A stretch of 23,818 nucleotides of DNA, taken from NCBI GenBank assembly GCA_026996955.1, contig JALWJV010000083.1, positions 1 to 23,818 on the forward strand, read 5' to 3'. Under the pieces are notes generated by a model. The model was not told the DNA's origin and did no database searches. It saw only the letters and a program-made list of their open reading frames with translations. Below, piece after piece: positions 7,084 through 15,198 of the stretch. The position numbers and the translations under genes were made by a program. This stretch comes from Deltaproteobacteria bacterium. Its GTDB lineage: Bacteria; Desulfobacterota; Dissulfuribacteria; Dissulfuribacterales; QOAL01. Numbering within the stretch: position 1 is the first letter of the stretch; each line of letters opens with the position of its first letter.

Positions 7084-7896
7084 ATGGAACAATATGCAAT
7101 GGTTATAGATCTGAACCGCTGCGTTGGGTGCCATGCGTGTGCGGTTGCCTGTCGTGCTGAATGGCAGATTCCTGTAAAGGATGGCTTCAGGCGCAACTGG
7201 GTAAGACGCCTGGGGCCTGCAAGGACCAATTCAGGCATGTCCTATACATTTTATCCAGGGCTTTGCAATCACTGTGACAGTCCGCCATGTGTTGATGTCT
7301 GCCCGGCAGATACTGTAAAAAAGACCTTTACCTGCAAGGAGACGGGACAGACAAAGGTCATGGAGGTTGCCGCAACTTACAAGGATCCATTCACCGGAGC
7401 GGTTCTCATAGACAAGGAACGTTGCCTGGGCTGCGGAGCATGTGCCGATGCCTGTCCATATGGAGCACGTTACGTAAATCCTGACCTTGCTGATGATAAC
7501 AGTGAGGGCAAGGCAGACAAATGCACCTTCTGCATGCCGCGGGTTGAGGCAGGGCTCCAGCCTGCCTGTGTTCAGACATGTATAAGTGATGCCCGTATCT
7601 TTGGCCGCAAGGATGATCCTGAAGTGGCCAAGTACCTGAAGAATGGCGCCAAACGTCTTGAGTCTGCCCATGTGAAGATTGGCCCCAATGTTTATTATTA
7701 TGGCAAGGCAAAGGACCTGGAGCTCCTGGACAGGCTGGAGACACCTCAGGAGATGCCAGAGGCATCCCTTATTGGAAAACGTGCCCTGTTTGCCCGTGTT
7801 GGCAAGACAATTAAAAAGGGTGTTGGTATTGCTGGAATAATGGGGCTTGCAGGCAGCGTGCTTGGAAGCGGAGAAGGTGATGATTCAGAAGGATAA
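7084..7896 (+). CDS. Four-cluster ferredoxin subunit of the molybdoenzyme (PsrB/PhsB/DmsB-like)
   Basis: The protein has 270 residues. Four cysteine sets are visible: CVGCHACAVAC, CNHCDSPPCVDVC, CLGCGACADAC and CTFC with a distant CVQTC. They give four [4Fe-4S] clusters for electron transfer to the catalytic subunit. There is no twin-arginine signal, as expected for a subunit that rides with its Tat-exported partner. The gene starts 18 bases after the catalytic subunit with AGAGGAG before the ATG. After the FeS domain comes a 60-residue tail with a short hydrophobic stretch, GVGIAGIMGLAGSVLG, near the C-terminus, followed by an acidic end. PsrB-like proteins do not usually need this tail. As no NrfD-type membrane subunit follows, the tail might attach the complex to the membrane or to another donor; this is inference. 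Confidence 0.88.
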   Translation: MEQYAMVIDLNRCVGCHACAVACRAEWQIPVKDGFRRNWVRRLGPARTNSGMSYTFYPGLCNHCDSPPCVDVCPADTVKKTFTCKETGQTKVMEVAATYKDPFTGAVLIDKERCLGCGACADACPYGARYVNPDLADDNSEGKADKCTFCMPRVEAGLQPACVQTCISDARIFGRKDDPEVAKYLKNGAKRLESAHVKIGPNVYYYGKAKDLELLDRLETPQEMPEASLIGKRALFARVGKTIKKGVGIAGIMGLAGSVLGSGEGDDSEG

Positions 7897-7926
7897 TCCC
7901 CCTGTTTAACACCTGCTAAGCACAAA

Positions 7927-7966
7927 AAAACCGGCAGCACAGAAAAATGGGCTGCCGGTTTTGTTT
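7927..7966. terminator. Bidirectional terminator between convergent operons
   Basis: AAAACCGGCAGC (7927-7938) and GCTGCCGGTTTT (7951-7962) form a perfect 12-bp stem. It is followed by TTTTGTTTT on the plus strand and by a run of T on the minus strand. It ends the molybdoenzyme operon (+) and the long sigma-54 operon (-). Confidence 0.92.
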
Positions 7967-8014
7967 TGTACGCGGGGGACTTGCCGGTTATGTGGCTGCA
8001 ACCACTACGGCATA

Positions 8015-8854
8015 TTACCTTAGCAGCAGGACCGATGATTGTGTGTTGCTTATGAGCTTTTCTATAAGCCCACGTGAAAAGATCTTGCTCAATATGGATT
8101 CCTTGCCCATCCAGAGTGCAACCATGCCTTCTCTTGTTGACTGTGCCACATACTCCTCAAGGTTTTCACTGTCCACCAGCTTGATCCATGCCCCGATCTC
8201 CCTCTCGTTGTAATATTTCAGGATCTCAACCATCTTTTTTTCCACATCACCCTTAACTCCCTTGGGGGTCTTGAGGCCGACAATCTTTAGCCCTGCATTG
8301 TTGACTGTAACCATCTGGTTGATCATCTCAAGGGACTCCTGACTGACATTGGTCTGGTCCAGAAAGGCAACTATCTGATCCGGTTTTCTGGCTGATTTTA
8401 TAACCAGAACAGAACACGGGGCATCTCTTGCTATCTTCTGGGGGAGATATGCCTCTCCTTCCCAGATACAGTCTATCCCCTTGGTGCAGCCAAGGATTAC
8501 CAGGTCTGCATTGCGTTCAGCAACCTCAGCCAGTATCTCCTTGCGGGCATCTCCTCCCCTTATCACAACAGAAAACTCTTTGCGCGCCCTTGATGATACC
8601 TCCCATCTCCCCTTTGCTGTCTCTTTCAGCTCTGTCATTGAAACCGGAGCGTAAAGACCGGCATCCTCTTCATGTTCAAAGATAGTATTCCTGTATCTGA
8701 CAATGGCCTGGATGAGATTCTCTTCAACTTTTGTGTTTCCTGATTGTATCCCCAGCAGGGTAAGGTCAGACCAGGTGTTTGCCGCAAGCCTTGCCACATA
8801 GTCCATTATTTCATCGCTGTAAGATTTTGTATCTACAGCCGCAATGATTCTCAT
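8015..8854 (-). CDS. Tandem universal-stress-protein-like protein, degenerate nucleotide site
   Basis: The protein has 279 residues with two Usp-like halves. The first starts MRIIAAVDTKSYSDEIMDYV, where Asp sits at the usual nucleotide-contact position, and ends DLVILGCTKGIDCIWEG...APCSVLVIK. The second (about 160-279) starts DQIVAFLDQTNVSQESL and ends SSVLLLR. The ATP-binding signature G-x2-G-x9-G-S/T is broken in both halves, so this may be a ligand-sensing or scaffold protein, not an ATP-binding Usp. It is the last gene of the minus-strand operon, 107 bases after the preceding Usp-like gene, with GGAGG nine bases before the ATG, and is followed by the bidirectional terminator. Usp family membership is reasonably clear; the function is not. 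Confidence 0.75.
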   Translation of the reverse strand: MRIIAAVDTKSYSDEIMDYVARLAANTWSDLTLLGIQSGNTKVEENLIQAIVRYRNTIFEHEEDAGLYAPVSMTELKETAKGRWEVSSRARKEFSVVIRGGDARKEILAEVAERNADLVILGCTKGIDCIWEGEAYLPQKIARDAPCSVLVIKSARKPDQIVAFLDQTNVSQESLEMINQMVTVNNAGLKIVGLKTPKGVKGDVEKKMVEILKYYNEREIGAWIKLVDSENLEEYVAQSTREGMVALWMGKESILSKIFSRGLIEKLISNTQSSVLLLR

Positions 8855-8961
8855 GCTGGTAATCCTCCGTCTAATTTTCTAAGTAAAGCACACAACCCCT
8901 CTCTACATGACCATCTGACATGCTTGCCTGAAAACTATACCATATTGTAAGTTTTATGCTA

Positions 8962-9750
8962 TCAGCAGAATAGAACAGATGCAGGTGTATGGGCAAGAAC
9001 TTCTGCCCTGAGAGATTTGCGCACCGGAAGATTGGCGGCAACAAAGGCGTAGTTCCTCAGAAAATCACCTGCCTGTTCAGGCGTGCCGCACAGAACTGAT
9101 GTTTTGTTAACAGCTATCCCTGCATTTTTAAGCAATTTTTCCGTCTCTTTCAGGATTGAGCCCCCCTCTGAAACGTCCATGAATGAGAGTTCGGACTGTT
9201 CGCTGGATTTAAAATAAATTATGTCAGCATCAAATTTGGAATTGTGGAACAGGTCCTGAAACCTGGTTACAAGCCGCTGGTAGTCAACTGCATTTGCAAG
9301 GAAGATTGCCGCAGTTTTGGATACTGTAAGGTTTTTTATCATAAGAGTGGGGCATGGCGCCTGGCTGTAGAGTTTTGACGAAACGATCCTGTAAAAGTCA
9401 TCGGTGGAAGAAGTGTCTATGTGTCCTTCCATGTAGAGATCAAATCCCCCCATCCTCAGTTCACGCAGGGTTTCAAACTCCTTGTCGCCCACGATGATTT
9501 TCGGTGGGCCTGCAAAATGGCATTTTACATTTTCCGTCCTGATTATTCTCTTAACTGCCTGGGCGCCCGTCTCCTGCATGCCCGATTCCCAGGTGCGGCG
9601 AACCCAGCCAGTCCCTGCCTGCTGTCGACTGTCCGGCTCCTCAATGTGAATTATGTGGAGCTGTACGTCAGCGGCTGAGCAGAGATAGTCTGCATAGCGT
9701 ATGGCAATGCTGGATGCCAGGTCCTCATTGAGATATAAAAGGGCTTTCAT
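8962..9750 (-). CDS. Divergent Usp-like protein
   Basis: ATG 9750 (MKALLYLNEDLASSIAIRYA) is preferred over an in-frame ATG at 9780, because GAGGTGAT lies just before it. The protein has 262 residues. An N-terminal Usp-like half has the alpha/beta pattern ADVQLHIIHIEEP and a closing segment APCPTLMIKN, typical of the last Usp strand. The second half begins AAIFLANAVDYQRLV and ends AHTPASVLFC. Neither half retains a glycine-rich nucleotide loop. It lies 48 bases after the receiver-domain gene in the sigma-54 operon. Without the neighbouring Usp gene the family would be hard to recognise; call it a probable Usp-fold protein of unknown role. Confidence 0.6.
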   Translation of the reverse strand: MKALLYLNEDLASSIAIRYADYLCSAADVQLHIIHIEEPDSRQQAGTGWVRRTWESGMQETGAQAVKRIIRTENVKCHFAGPPKIIVGDKEFETLRELRMGGFDLYMEGHIDTSSTDDFYRIVSSKLYSQAPCPTLMIKNLTVSKTAAIFLANAVDYQRLVTRFQDLFHNSKFDADIIYFKSSEQSELSFMDVSEGGSILKETEKLLKNAGIAVNKTSVLCGTPEQAGDFLRNYAFVAANLPVRKSLRAEVLAHTPASVLFC

Positions 9751-9798
9751 TATTATCACCTCTATGTCATAACTGTTCAAAGATATGCATGTTGCGGA

Positions 9799-10191
9799 TC
9801 AGGACTGGGAATTGTTCCTTATCTTCTCCTCTGCCCGCTGTATTACCGCTGTGATCTCCCCGAGCTTGAAGGGCTTTGCAAGAAAATCAAAGATTCCCTT
9901 CTGGAAAGATTCCTTTGCAGTATCCATAGTGGCAAACCCTGTTATTACAATGACCTCTGTATCAGGATACAGTTTCTTCACCTCTGTAAGAAACTCCATG
10001 CCGCTCAGGCCTTCCATCTTCAGGTCAGTTATGACTATATCGAATTTTTTTTCCTTTACCCTCTTGAGGGCTGCTTCACTCTCGGTGAATGTCTCTACCA
10101 GATACCCCTTTTTCTCCAGAGAAGGTTTTAGTCGCTTGCTTACAATAGGTTCATCGTCCAGTATAAGTATGCTAATTTTGTTGTTTTCCAT
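9799..10191 (-). CDS. Stand-alone response-regulator receiver domain (CheY-like)
   Basis: The protein has 130 residues from ATG 10191, chosen because GGAGG lies seven bases upstream; an ATG at 10197 sits directly against that site. It is a complete receiver domain: acidic pair D12-D13, phospho-acceptor D56 in VITDLKMEG, T84 in VITGFAT and K106 in LAKPF. There is no output domain. The start overlaps the end of the large ATP-grasp gene by 20 bases, so the two are translationally coupled. Its kinase may be the histidine kinase encoded at 16594-18072, or it could take phosphate from, or regulate, the phospho-histidine protein it is coupled to; both ideas are inference. Confidence 0.9.
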   Translation of the reverse strand: MENNKISILILDDEPIVSKRLKPSLEKKGYLVETFTESEAALKRVKEKKFDIVITDLKMEGLSGMEFLTEVKKLYPDTEVIVITGFATMDTAKESFQKGIFDFLAKPFKLGEITAVIQRAEEKIRNNSQS

Positions 10192-12769
10192 AGCCATCCT
10201 CCAATAACTCTATTAAATTTTGAGTATATTCCTTGACTCTCTGTTCATTTACCATTCTTACATCAAGTTGCCGAGTGACTCCGATAAGCAGACCAAGCAG
10301 ATAGACACGCTTAAGCATTGCCTCCTTGTCCAGTTTTTTCAGGCGCGCTACAACCAGGTCGCCATGCAGGTCAATTCTGAAATCATAATGAGACAGTACC
10401 GCTCCTATGAATCTTGCGCGGCGTGCCCGCCGGGCATCATCTGTGACCCCGCCAAAAAATCTGAAGTAGGCGTAGTTGTCATTCATGTTATCAGAAATAT
10501 ATGTATCAATCATAGTAAAATGATATCCAAGCCTTAAACTTACATTGGCGTACTCCAGGGATATGACTGCAAGATTCTGGCCCAGTTCACGTGGTGATGT
10601 TATTTCGGCTGAAAACGTCCTGGTCAGGCTGGACATGAAACTGCCCATATCCACCGGCACCGGTTCATTTGTCCACGCCTTGGGGTTTATGATGCCCTGG
10701 ATAAGTGCCTTCATGGGCACAGATCTTACCTGCTCAGGCTTTATTATTGCCTTTTTGCCGGTTTCTATGTCTTCAGCAAGGCCGCCGCCTATATCAATCA
10801 CCACCAGGTCCATGGGCACTCCCAGCTTGAGCTTGCCTGCTGCGGTGTCCGGATCGTGAGGATGGTAATAGCCCTGATCAACTATGGTCTGAACAGCCTT
10901 TTCATGTACGAAACGTATTATGTCATGCAGAGTCTGACATGCCTCTGGTCTGAAGTTTTTCTCTGTGGGGTCCACCAGGTTCAGTGGTTCAATCTTTTTA
11001 AGCACACGGCGAAGCAGCCTGTACTCGTAGGTTTCGCCAATCTCCTCCTCTGACAGGGCGTAGTATTTAAGCTCCTTGACAACGCCCTCATAAATTGCAG
11101 GTTCCTCTGCATCCAGGGTGATCTCCTGCCCCTCCCTGAGGGTTGTTGTAATGTTTTCACAGTTAAACAGTGCCGGCACCCTGTACTCCCTTGCCACTGT
11201 TGCAAGGTGGCCTGTAACAGAACCCACCTCGGTGATTACCGCAGCAGCCATGTGGAGCACTGACGCCAGTTTGGGCGAGGCAAATTTTGTAACCAGTATG
11301 GCACCAGGCGGAAAGTTCTTGAGATCATCGTCTGAATGGATGATATGTACCGGGCCTGTGGCTATGCCATCCTGGGCTGTAGTGCCGCAATGTTCCTTTA
11401 TGACCTTGTACCTGTCCTTGATAGCAGCAAGCTCCGAGGCTGACGGGGCATTGAACGATTTAAGGGCAAGGGGCCTGGTCTGAAGGATGGTAAGCTCTCC
11501 TTCATGTGTAAAGCCAAACTCTATGTCCTGGGGCTTTCGGAAATTCTTTTCTATCAGAAGGCCGGTGTCTGCAAGCTCTGACAGCTGCTCTTTTGTGAGC
11601 GAGGATATCATCTGCCTGTTTTCAGGTATGTCAATGACCTTTGTGCCCCCGTTTTCGGCCTGAACCAGTGCCTGCAACTTGGCAGTTATCTTTGTCTGCA
11701 CCACCTTGTGTGGCGGCTCACGTTCCATGTAAAACTCATCAACCGCAGCGGTTCCCGATACAACAGGTGCGCCTAACCCCCATGTTGATGTGGCAATCAT
11801 GACCTCCTTTGCAGGTGCCACAGGGTCATAGGTGTAGAGGACTCCGCTGCACATAGGGTTAAGCATCTGTTGAAAGCCCACTGGCATAATGACCTCTTTT
11901 TCCGTGTAGCCAATGCGCCTGCGGTACTCAAGGGCTGATGCGCTGTATGCACTTGCTATTACCTTCTTGTATGCCTCACCAAGCTTTGAGGCAGGCACAT
12001 TGAGAATGCTGCTGTACTGTCCGGCAAAAGAGTGTTCGCTGTCCTCTCCCCATGCACTGCTTCTTACCGCAAAGAAAATTTTCTTTTTCCCCTGCCTTTT
12101 TTTAATTGCTGCTGCCGCAGCCGATATTTCAGCCCTGAGATCTGTCGGTATCTTTGCAGCCAGTATCAGCGGCTGTATGCGGCTTGATGCCGTGGCGGAA
12201 TCTATCTCATCATTTTCCCAGCTGTCTGTAATCTGCTTTATCTTTTCGCCCAGTCTGTCCTGCTCCATGTATCGGGCAAATGCTACCGCTGTGGCTGCAA
12301 AACCGTCAGGGATCCTGATCCCCATGAAATTTCCAACCTGGGCAAGGGTGGCGTTCTTGCCGCCCACTTCATCACCCATATCCCTGTTAATATCGCTGTA
12401 TGGGATGATAAGGCGGTTTTCTGACCTTGGCTGCCGCCCTGCCAGGATGTCTTCTATATCGTAATGGATGCGGTTGAATGCATCATGGAGGGCAAGATAT
12501 TTGCCAGGAGCCATCTCATCCAGTGCATAAATGAGTTTCTCAACCAGTGAGGAGATTTTGATACAGGTAGTTTCTATGTAATGTGTATCAAAAATGTACT
12601 CACCACTGAGCTTGTCATTTGCATCGGCAATGAGCTCAAGAGACTGGTTGTTAATGGCAAGTATCTCTCTAAACCGGGCAAATGTATTTATGAATGACAG
12701 ACCGCTGGCGCTGCTGCGGCCTGAACTGTTCACCAGATTTTTTGCCCAGTTTATGGCTTTGTCAAACAT
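10172..12769 (-). CDS. PEP-synthase/PPDK-like ATP-grasp plus phospho-histidine protein without the PEP-binding barrel
   Basis: The protein has 865 residues if started at ATG 12769 (MFDKAINWAKNLV); an in-frame ATG at 12793 would add eight. A helical region (about 1-115) is followed by a PPDK_N-type ATP-grasp domain (about 120-435) with DEVGGKNATLAQV, FAVRSSAWGEDSEHSFAGQY and a closing LTILQTRPL. Next comes the swivelling phospho-histidine domain with GSVTGHLATVAREYRVPALF; the histidine is residue 521. In PEP synthase and PPDK a TIM barrel with GTNDL and CGE motifs should follow, but none is present. Instead there are about 265 residues of unfamiliar sequence, including DLVVIDIGGGLAEDI and FRFFGGVTDDARRARRARF. 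The enzyme could therefore phosphorylate its histidine from ATP, but the acceptor is unknown. It is embedded in the sigma-54 operon and coupled to a receiver domain. Confidence 0.85.
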   Translation of the reverse strand: MFDKAINWAKNLVNSSGRSSASGLSFINTFARFREILAINNQSLELIADANDKLSGEYIFDTHYIETTCIKISSLVEKLIYALDEMAPGKYLALHDAFNRIHYDIEDILAGRQPRSENRLIIPYSDINRDMGDEVGGKNATLAQVGNFMGIRIPDGFAATAVAFARYMEQDRLGEKIKQITDSWENDEIDSATASSRIQPLILAAKIPTDLRAEISAAAAAIKKRQGKKKIFFAVRSSAWGEDSEHSFAGQYSSILNVPASKLGEAYKKVIASAYSASALEYRRRIGYTEKEVIMPVGFQQMLNPMCSGVLYTYDPVAPAKEVMIATSTWGLGAPVVSGTAAVDEFYMEREPPHKVVQTKITAKLQALVQAENGGTKVIDIPENRQMISSLTKEQLSELADTGLLIEKNFRKPQDIEFGFTHEGELTILQTRPLALKSFNAPSASELAAIKDRYKVIKEHCGTTAQDGIATGPVHIIHSDDDLKNFPPGAILVTKFASPKLASVLHMAAAVITEVGSVTGHLATVAREYRVPALFNCENITTTLREGQEITLDAEEPAIYEGVVKELKYYALSEEEIGETYEYRLLRRVLKKIEPLNLVDPTEKNFRPEACQTLHDIIRFVHEKAVQTIVDQGYYHPHDPDTAAGKLKLGVPMDLVVIDIGGGLAEDIETGKKAIIKPEQVRSVPMKALIQGIINPKAWTNEPVPVDMGSFMSSLTRTFSAEITSPRELGQNLAVISLEYANVSLRLGYHFTMIDTYISDNMNDNYAYFRFFGGVTDDARRARRARFIGAVLSHYDFRIDLHGDLVVARLKKLDKEAMLKRVYLLGLLIGVTRQLDVRMVNEQRVKEYTQNLIELLEDGYGKQQN

Positions 12770-12818
12770 TCCGCCGGTTTCTCCATGAAGCATTCAACCC
12801 TGTTCTGGTCGCACATTC

Positions 12819-12837
12819 GGCAAACCTTAAGGTTGCC
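12819..12837 (-). other. Small intercistronic stem-loop
   Basis: GGCAACCTTAAGGTTTGCC on the minus strand can fold with a TTAA loop and one bulge. It sits right after the TIGR02186-like stop codon and has no U-tract, so it is more likely an mRNA stability or processing element than a terminator. Confidence 0.35.
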
Positions 12838-13650
12838 TTAGTGTGCCCCGCCCTTGTCCTTGAAGATCATGCCGGTAACAAGACCTGCCACAACTGCCAC
12901 TACAACTGCCATGATTCCGTAGAGGAGCTCATGACCAAATGCAAGTCCGGATATCCAGGCAGGGAAACCGATAAGTGAAATTATCAGCTCTGTATCAGCC
13001 TTTCCCACGATGTTGCTTCCGGAAAGTGCATAGGCTTCTACAGAGTACTCACCGGGTTTCATCTTGGGGGGAACATTGATGTCTATCTCAAACTGTCTTT
13101 CCCCGTTTGATGTGCCGTTATATTTCACAGACTTGGTATCAATGATATATACGCCTTCCTCTTCCTTTAACTTGGTAAACTCCTTGAACAGGAACTCCTT
13201 GGCCTCATCAACAGGCTCTATTTCCACCTTGTCCTTGACGGAGAAATATCCAAGCATCTCGTTGAGGTTTTCCATCTTTGCCATTTCAGGTGTTGTATAG
13301 ACCATGAATACGGCAGGAATATTCTTGAAGGTGATGGCGCCGGTGTTCATCCACAGAAGCCCGCCAACCTTGCCCTTCTTTTTCAGATGGATCTCTTCGC
13401 CCTCACCGGTAATCCTTACCACAATATCAGTACCGGCCGGTATTGTACCAGTGGCCTTGATTGATGTCCCGTCGTAAAAGGCACTTATCTGGATATGAGA
13501 AGGATCGGCCTTGATGGAAACATTCTGGGCGTTGCAGTTGTCTGTAGCCATTACAACAGCAATGGCGAATATAAATGCCAATATTAAATGCAACGGAACG
13601 ACGCTTGCGGTAGTATTGAGTAATTTACATGATTTCTTTGTGTAACGCAT
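12838..13650 (-). CDS. TIGR02186-like membrane-anchored periplasmic protein (TSUP partner)
   Basis: The protein has 270 residues from ATG 13650, with GGAGG nine bases upstream; a longer in-frame start at 13713 would lie inside the preceding gene. The N-terminus is a signal sequence or anchor (hydrophobic about residues 17-36, NCNAQ near 42). The middle is a beta-rich periplasmic domain (VSIKADPSHIQISAFYDGTS, IVVRITGEGEEIHLKKKG). A C-terminal membrane helix (LLYGIMAVVVAVVAGLVTG) is followed by a short basic cytoplasmic tail. These features agree with the TIGR02186/PF09608 family, whose genes commonly sit beside TauE/SafE transporters, as here, 19 bases after one. Its biochemical role is not known; it may assist the transporter on the periplasmic side. 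Confidence 0.75.
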   Translation of the reverse strand: MRYTKKSCKLLNTTASVVPLHLILAFIFAIAVVMATDNCNAQNVSIKADPSHIQISAFYDGTSIKATGTIPAGTDIVVRITGEGEEIHLKKKGKVGGLLWMNTGAITFKNIPAVFMVYTTPEMAKMENLNEMLGYFSVKDKVEIEPVDEAKEFLFKEFTKLKEEEGVYIIDTKSVKYNGTSNGERQFEIDINVPPKMKPGEYSVEAYALSGSNIVGKADTELIISLIGFPAWISGLAFGHELLYGIMAVVVAVVAGLVTGMIFKDKGGAH

Positions 13651-13669
13651 GATTATATCCTCCACTCTC

Positions 13670-14602
13670 TTAGTGTCCACCTGCAATTGCAACCATGATG
13701 TCCGGTGTGGCAAGCAGCCCGTAGAGCATCTTCACACAGACCAGCAGGACCAGGCAGGCGAGCAATATCTTGAGCTGGTCGCCCTTGAGCCTCTTGCTGA
13801 TCTTGGTCCCTACCTGGGCCCCGACTGTTGAGCCGATAAGAAGGAGAAGCGCCAGTACAAAGTCAACTGTGTGGTTGCTGTATGCCTGCATGATTGTAAC
13901 ATTTACGCAGGTGAAAAGTATCTGGAAAAGACTTGTGCCAACAACAACGTGCATGGGCATGCGGAGCAGGTAAACCATGACCGGTACCATGATGAAGCCG
14001 CCGCCAACGCCCATGATGGCTGCAAGAACACCAACCAGTGTTCCGAAGATCAGGGGGAGGAGCATTGAGATGCGTACACCTGATTTTTCAAAATCGGTCT
14101 GGAAAGGCAGTGCCGCCAGTGCCCTGGCATAGGCTGATTCCTTTTTGGGAGCGCTTTCCTCTTCAGCCGGAGGTGCCTCTCCCTTTTTAAGTCCCTGGAG
14201 GCTCTCCCAGAACATGTAACCGCCATCACCGCCCAGCATGATAACGTAAGTGATGTTGATGAGGAAGTCGGCGTTTCCCATTGCCCTGAGAATCTTGATT
14301 ACCTGAACACCAAGGGTTCCGCCGATGATACCGCCTATAAGGAGCAGCAGGCCCATCTTGTAGTCAACATTTCCAAGGCGCCAGTGTGCCAGTGTACCGG
14401 ATGTTGATGCGCCAACTATCTGGTTTGAGTCCGATGCAGCAGCAACTGTCGGGGGAATTCCGAACATTATCAGAAGGGGTGTCATCAGAAAGCCGCCGCC
14501 AACACCGAATATGCCGGACAGCAGGCCTACAAAGCCACCCAGTCCAAGTATGATTAGGATGTTTACGCTGTTTCCAGCTATTGGAAGATACATGTGAAGC
14601 AT
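13670..14602 (-). CDS. TSUP (TauE/SafE) family membrane transporter
   Basis: The protein has 310 residues and two homologous halves, each with the family glycine motif: GIFGVGGGFLMTPLLIMFG near the N-terminus and AIMGVGGGFIMVPVMVYLL in the second half. About eight membrane helices are visible, separated by a charged cytoplasmic-looking loop (about 140-175, EAPPAEEESAPKKES). TSUP proteins move sulfite, sulfoacetate, taurine-derived or other small organic or sulfur anions, usually outward. GGGAGGT six bases before the ATG supports the start. It is the first gene after the sigma-54 promoter, with an untranslated leader of about 330 bases. Pairing with a TIGR02186-like protein favours a sulfur-oxyanion substrate such as sulfite, which is inference. 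Confidence 0.88.
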   Translation of the reverse strand: MLHMYLPIAGNSVNILIILGLGGFVGLLSGIFGVGGGFLMTPLLIMFGIPPTVAAASDSNQIVGASTSGTLAHWRLGNVDYKMGLLLLIGGIIGGTLGVQVIKILRAMGNADFLINITYVIMLGGDGGYMFWESLQGLKKGEAPPAEEESAPKKESAYARALAALPFQTDFEKSGVRISMLLPLIFGTLVGVLAAIMGVGGGFIMVPVMVYLLRMPMHVVVGTSLFQILFTCVNVTIMQAYSNHTVDFVLALLLLIGSTVGAQVGTKISKRLKGDQLKILLACLVLLVCVKMLYGLLATPDIMVAIAGGH

Positions 14603-14761
14603 TGTTTAACCTCCCTTTCCCGGTGAAAACACGAAATGAAAATTGCCGGGTGAAGTCTGAAATAAATTATCTTGGCAGTGAAAAGTGAGATAGTGGATAC
14701 TGCCGGTTAATCCAGGCCATGTTCTGGCCAGGAAATCCTGATGAAGTTTTAGCGGACAGAG

Positions 14762-14794
14762 CTAGGATGAGTCTGGTGGTTTTTCCCTGTGCAT
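14762..14794 (-). CDS. Possible 10-residue leader peptide
   Basis: ATG at 14794 is preceded by AGGAGG six bases away, the strongest ribosome binding site in the leader. It opens a ten-codon frame (MHREKPPDSS) ended by TAG. It lies inside the leader of the sigma-54 transcript, about 160 bases before the transporter ATG. The PP pair is a known slow spot for ribosomes. It could be a regulatory upstream ORF or a relic start. Confidence 0.35.
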   Translation of the reverse strand: MHREKPPDSS

Positions 14795-14945
14795 ATTCTC
14801 CTCCTACTTATGAATTTGTATTGCCCCTGTATCGGCGCTGAATGCATGGGTTTGATTCCTGCTCCCGTAAAGTGTCATGCCCGTGGCCGTAATGTTAAGG
14901 GGCTTAGGTCCATGGACAAAAGCAATGAACTTAACCGGCTCCCTA

Positions 14946-14962
14946 TGCAACAGGCGTGCCAG
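14946..14962 (-). promoter_or_regulatory. Sigma-54 (-24/-12) promoter of the TSUP operon
   Basis: The minus strand reads CTGGCACGCCTGTTGCA, matching the consensus TGGCACG-N4-TTGCW at every fixed position, with the invariant GG and GC separated by ten bases. Transcription would start near 14935 and run into the transporter gene. The adjacent gene at 15261-16628 encodes an activator with the GAFTGA loop needed to work with sigma-54. Confidence 0.88.
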
Positions 14963-15117
14963 TTTAAAATAGCGGTTTGGGGCGGGTTTGACGGAGATAG
15001 ACCGGTTTGAAGTGGAATTTTTGGTGAATCAGGCTGATTTTTTTAGTGGATTTTATAATTCCGGGCAGGGAACCAGGCGGAGAAGCGGTTTCATTTCAGA
15101 AAACCGGAGTGTGTCGT

Positions 15118-15132
15118 GTTTCATAATGAAAT
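15118..15132. promoter_or_regulatory. Probable activator binding site 1
   Basis: GTTTCATAATGAAAT is a near-perfect palindrome (13 bases, TTTCATAATGAAA, are exact). It lies about 170 bases upstream of the sigma-54 promoter and shares the pattern GTTTCA-N3-TGAAAC with the site at 15199-15213, an arrangement typical of NtrC-type upstream activating sites. A weaker half-site GTTTCA is at 15088-15093. Confidence 0.55.
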
Positions 15133-15198
15133 AAGGGGTTGCTGGCGGGCCTTTTTGCCTTGAATACAGGCGGTAAAAACAGGTTGGGAAATCAGAAA

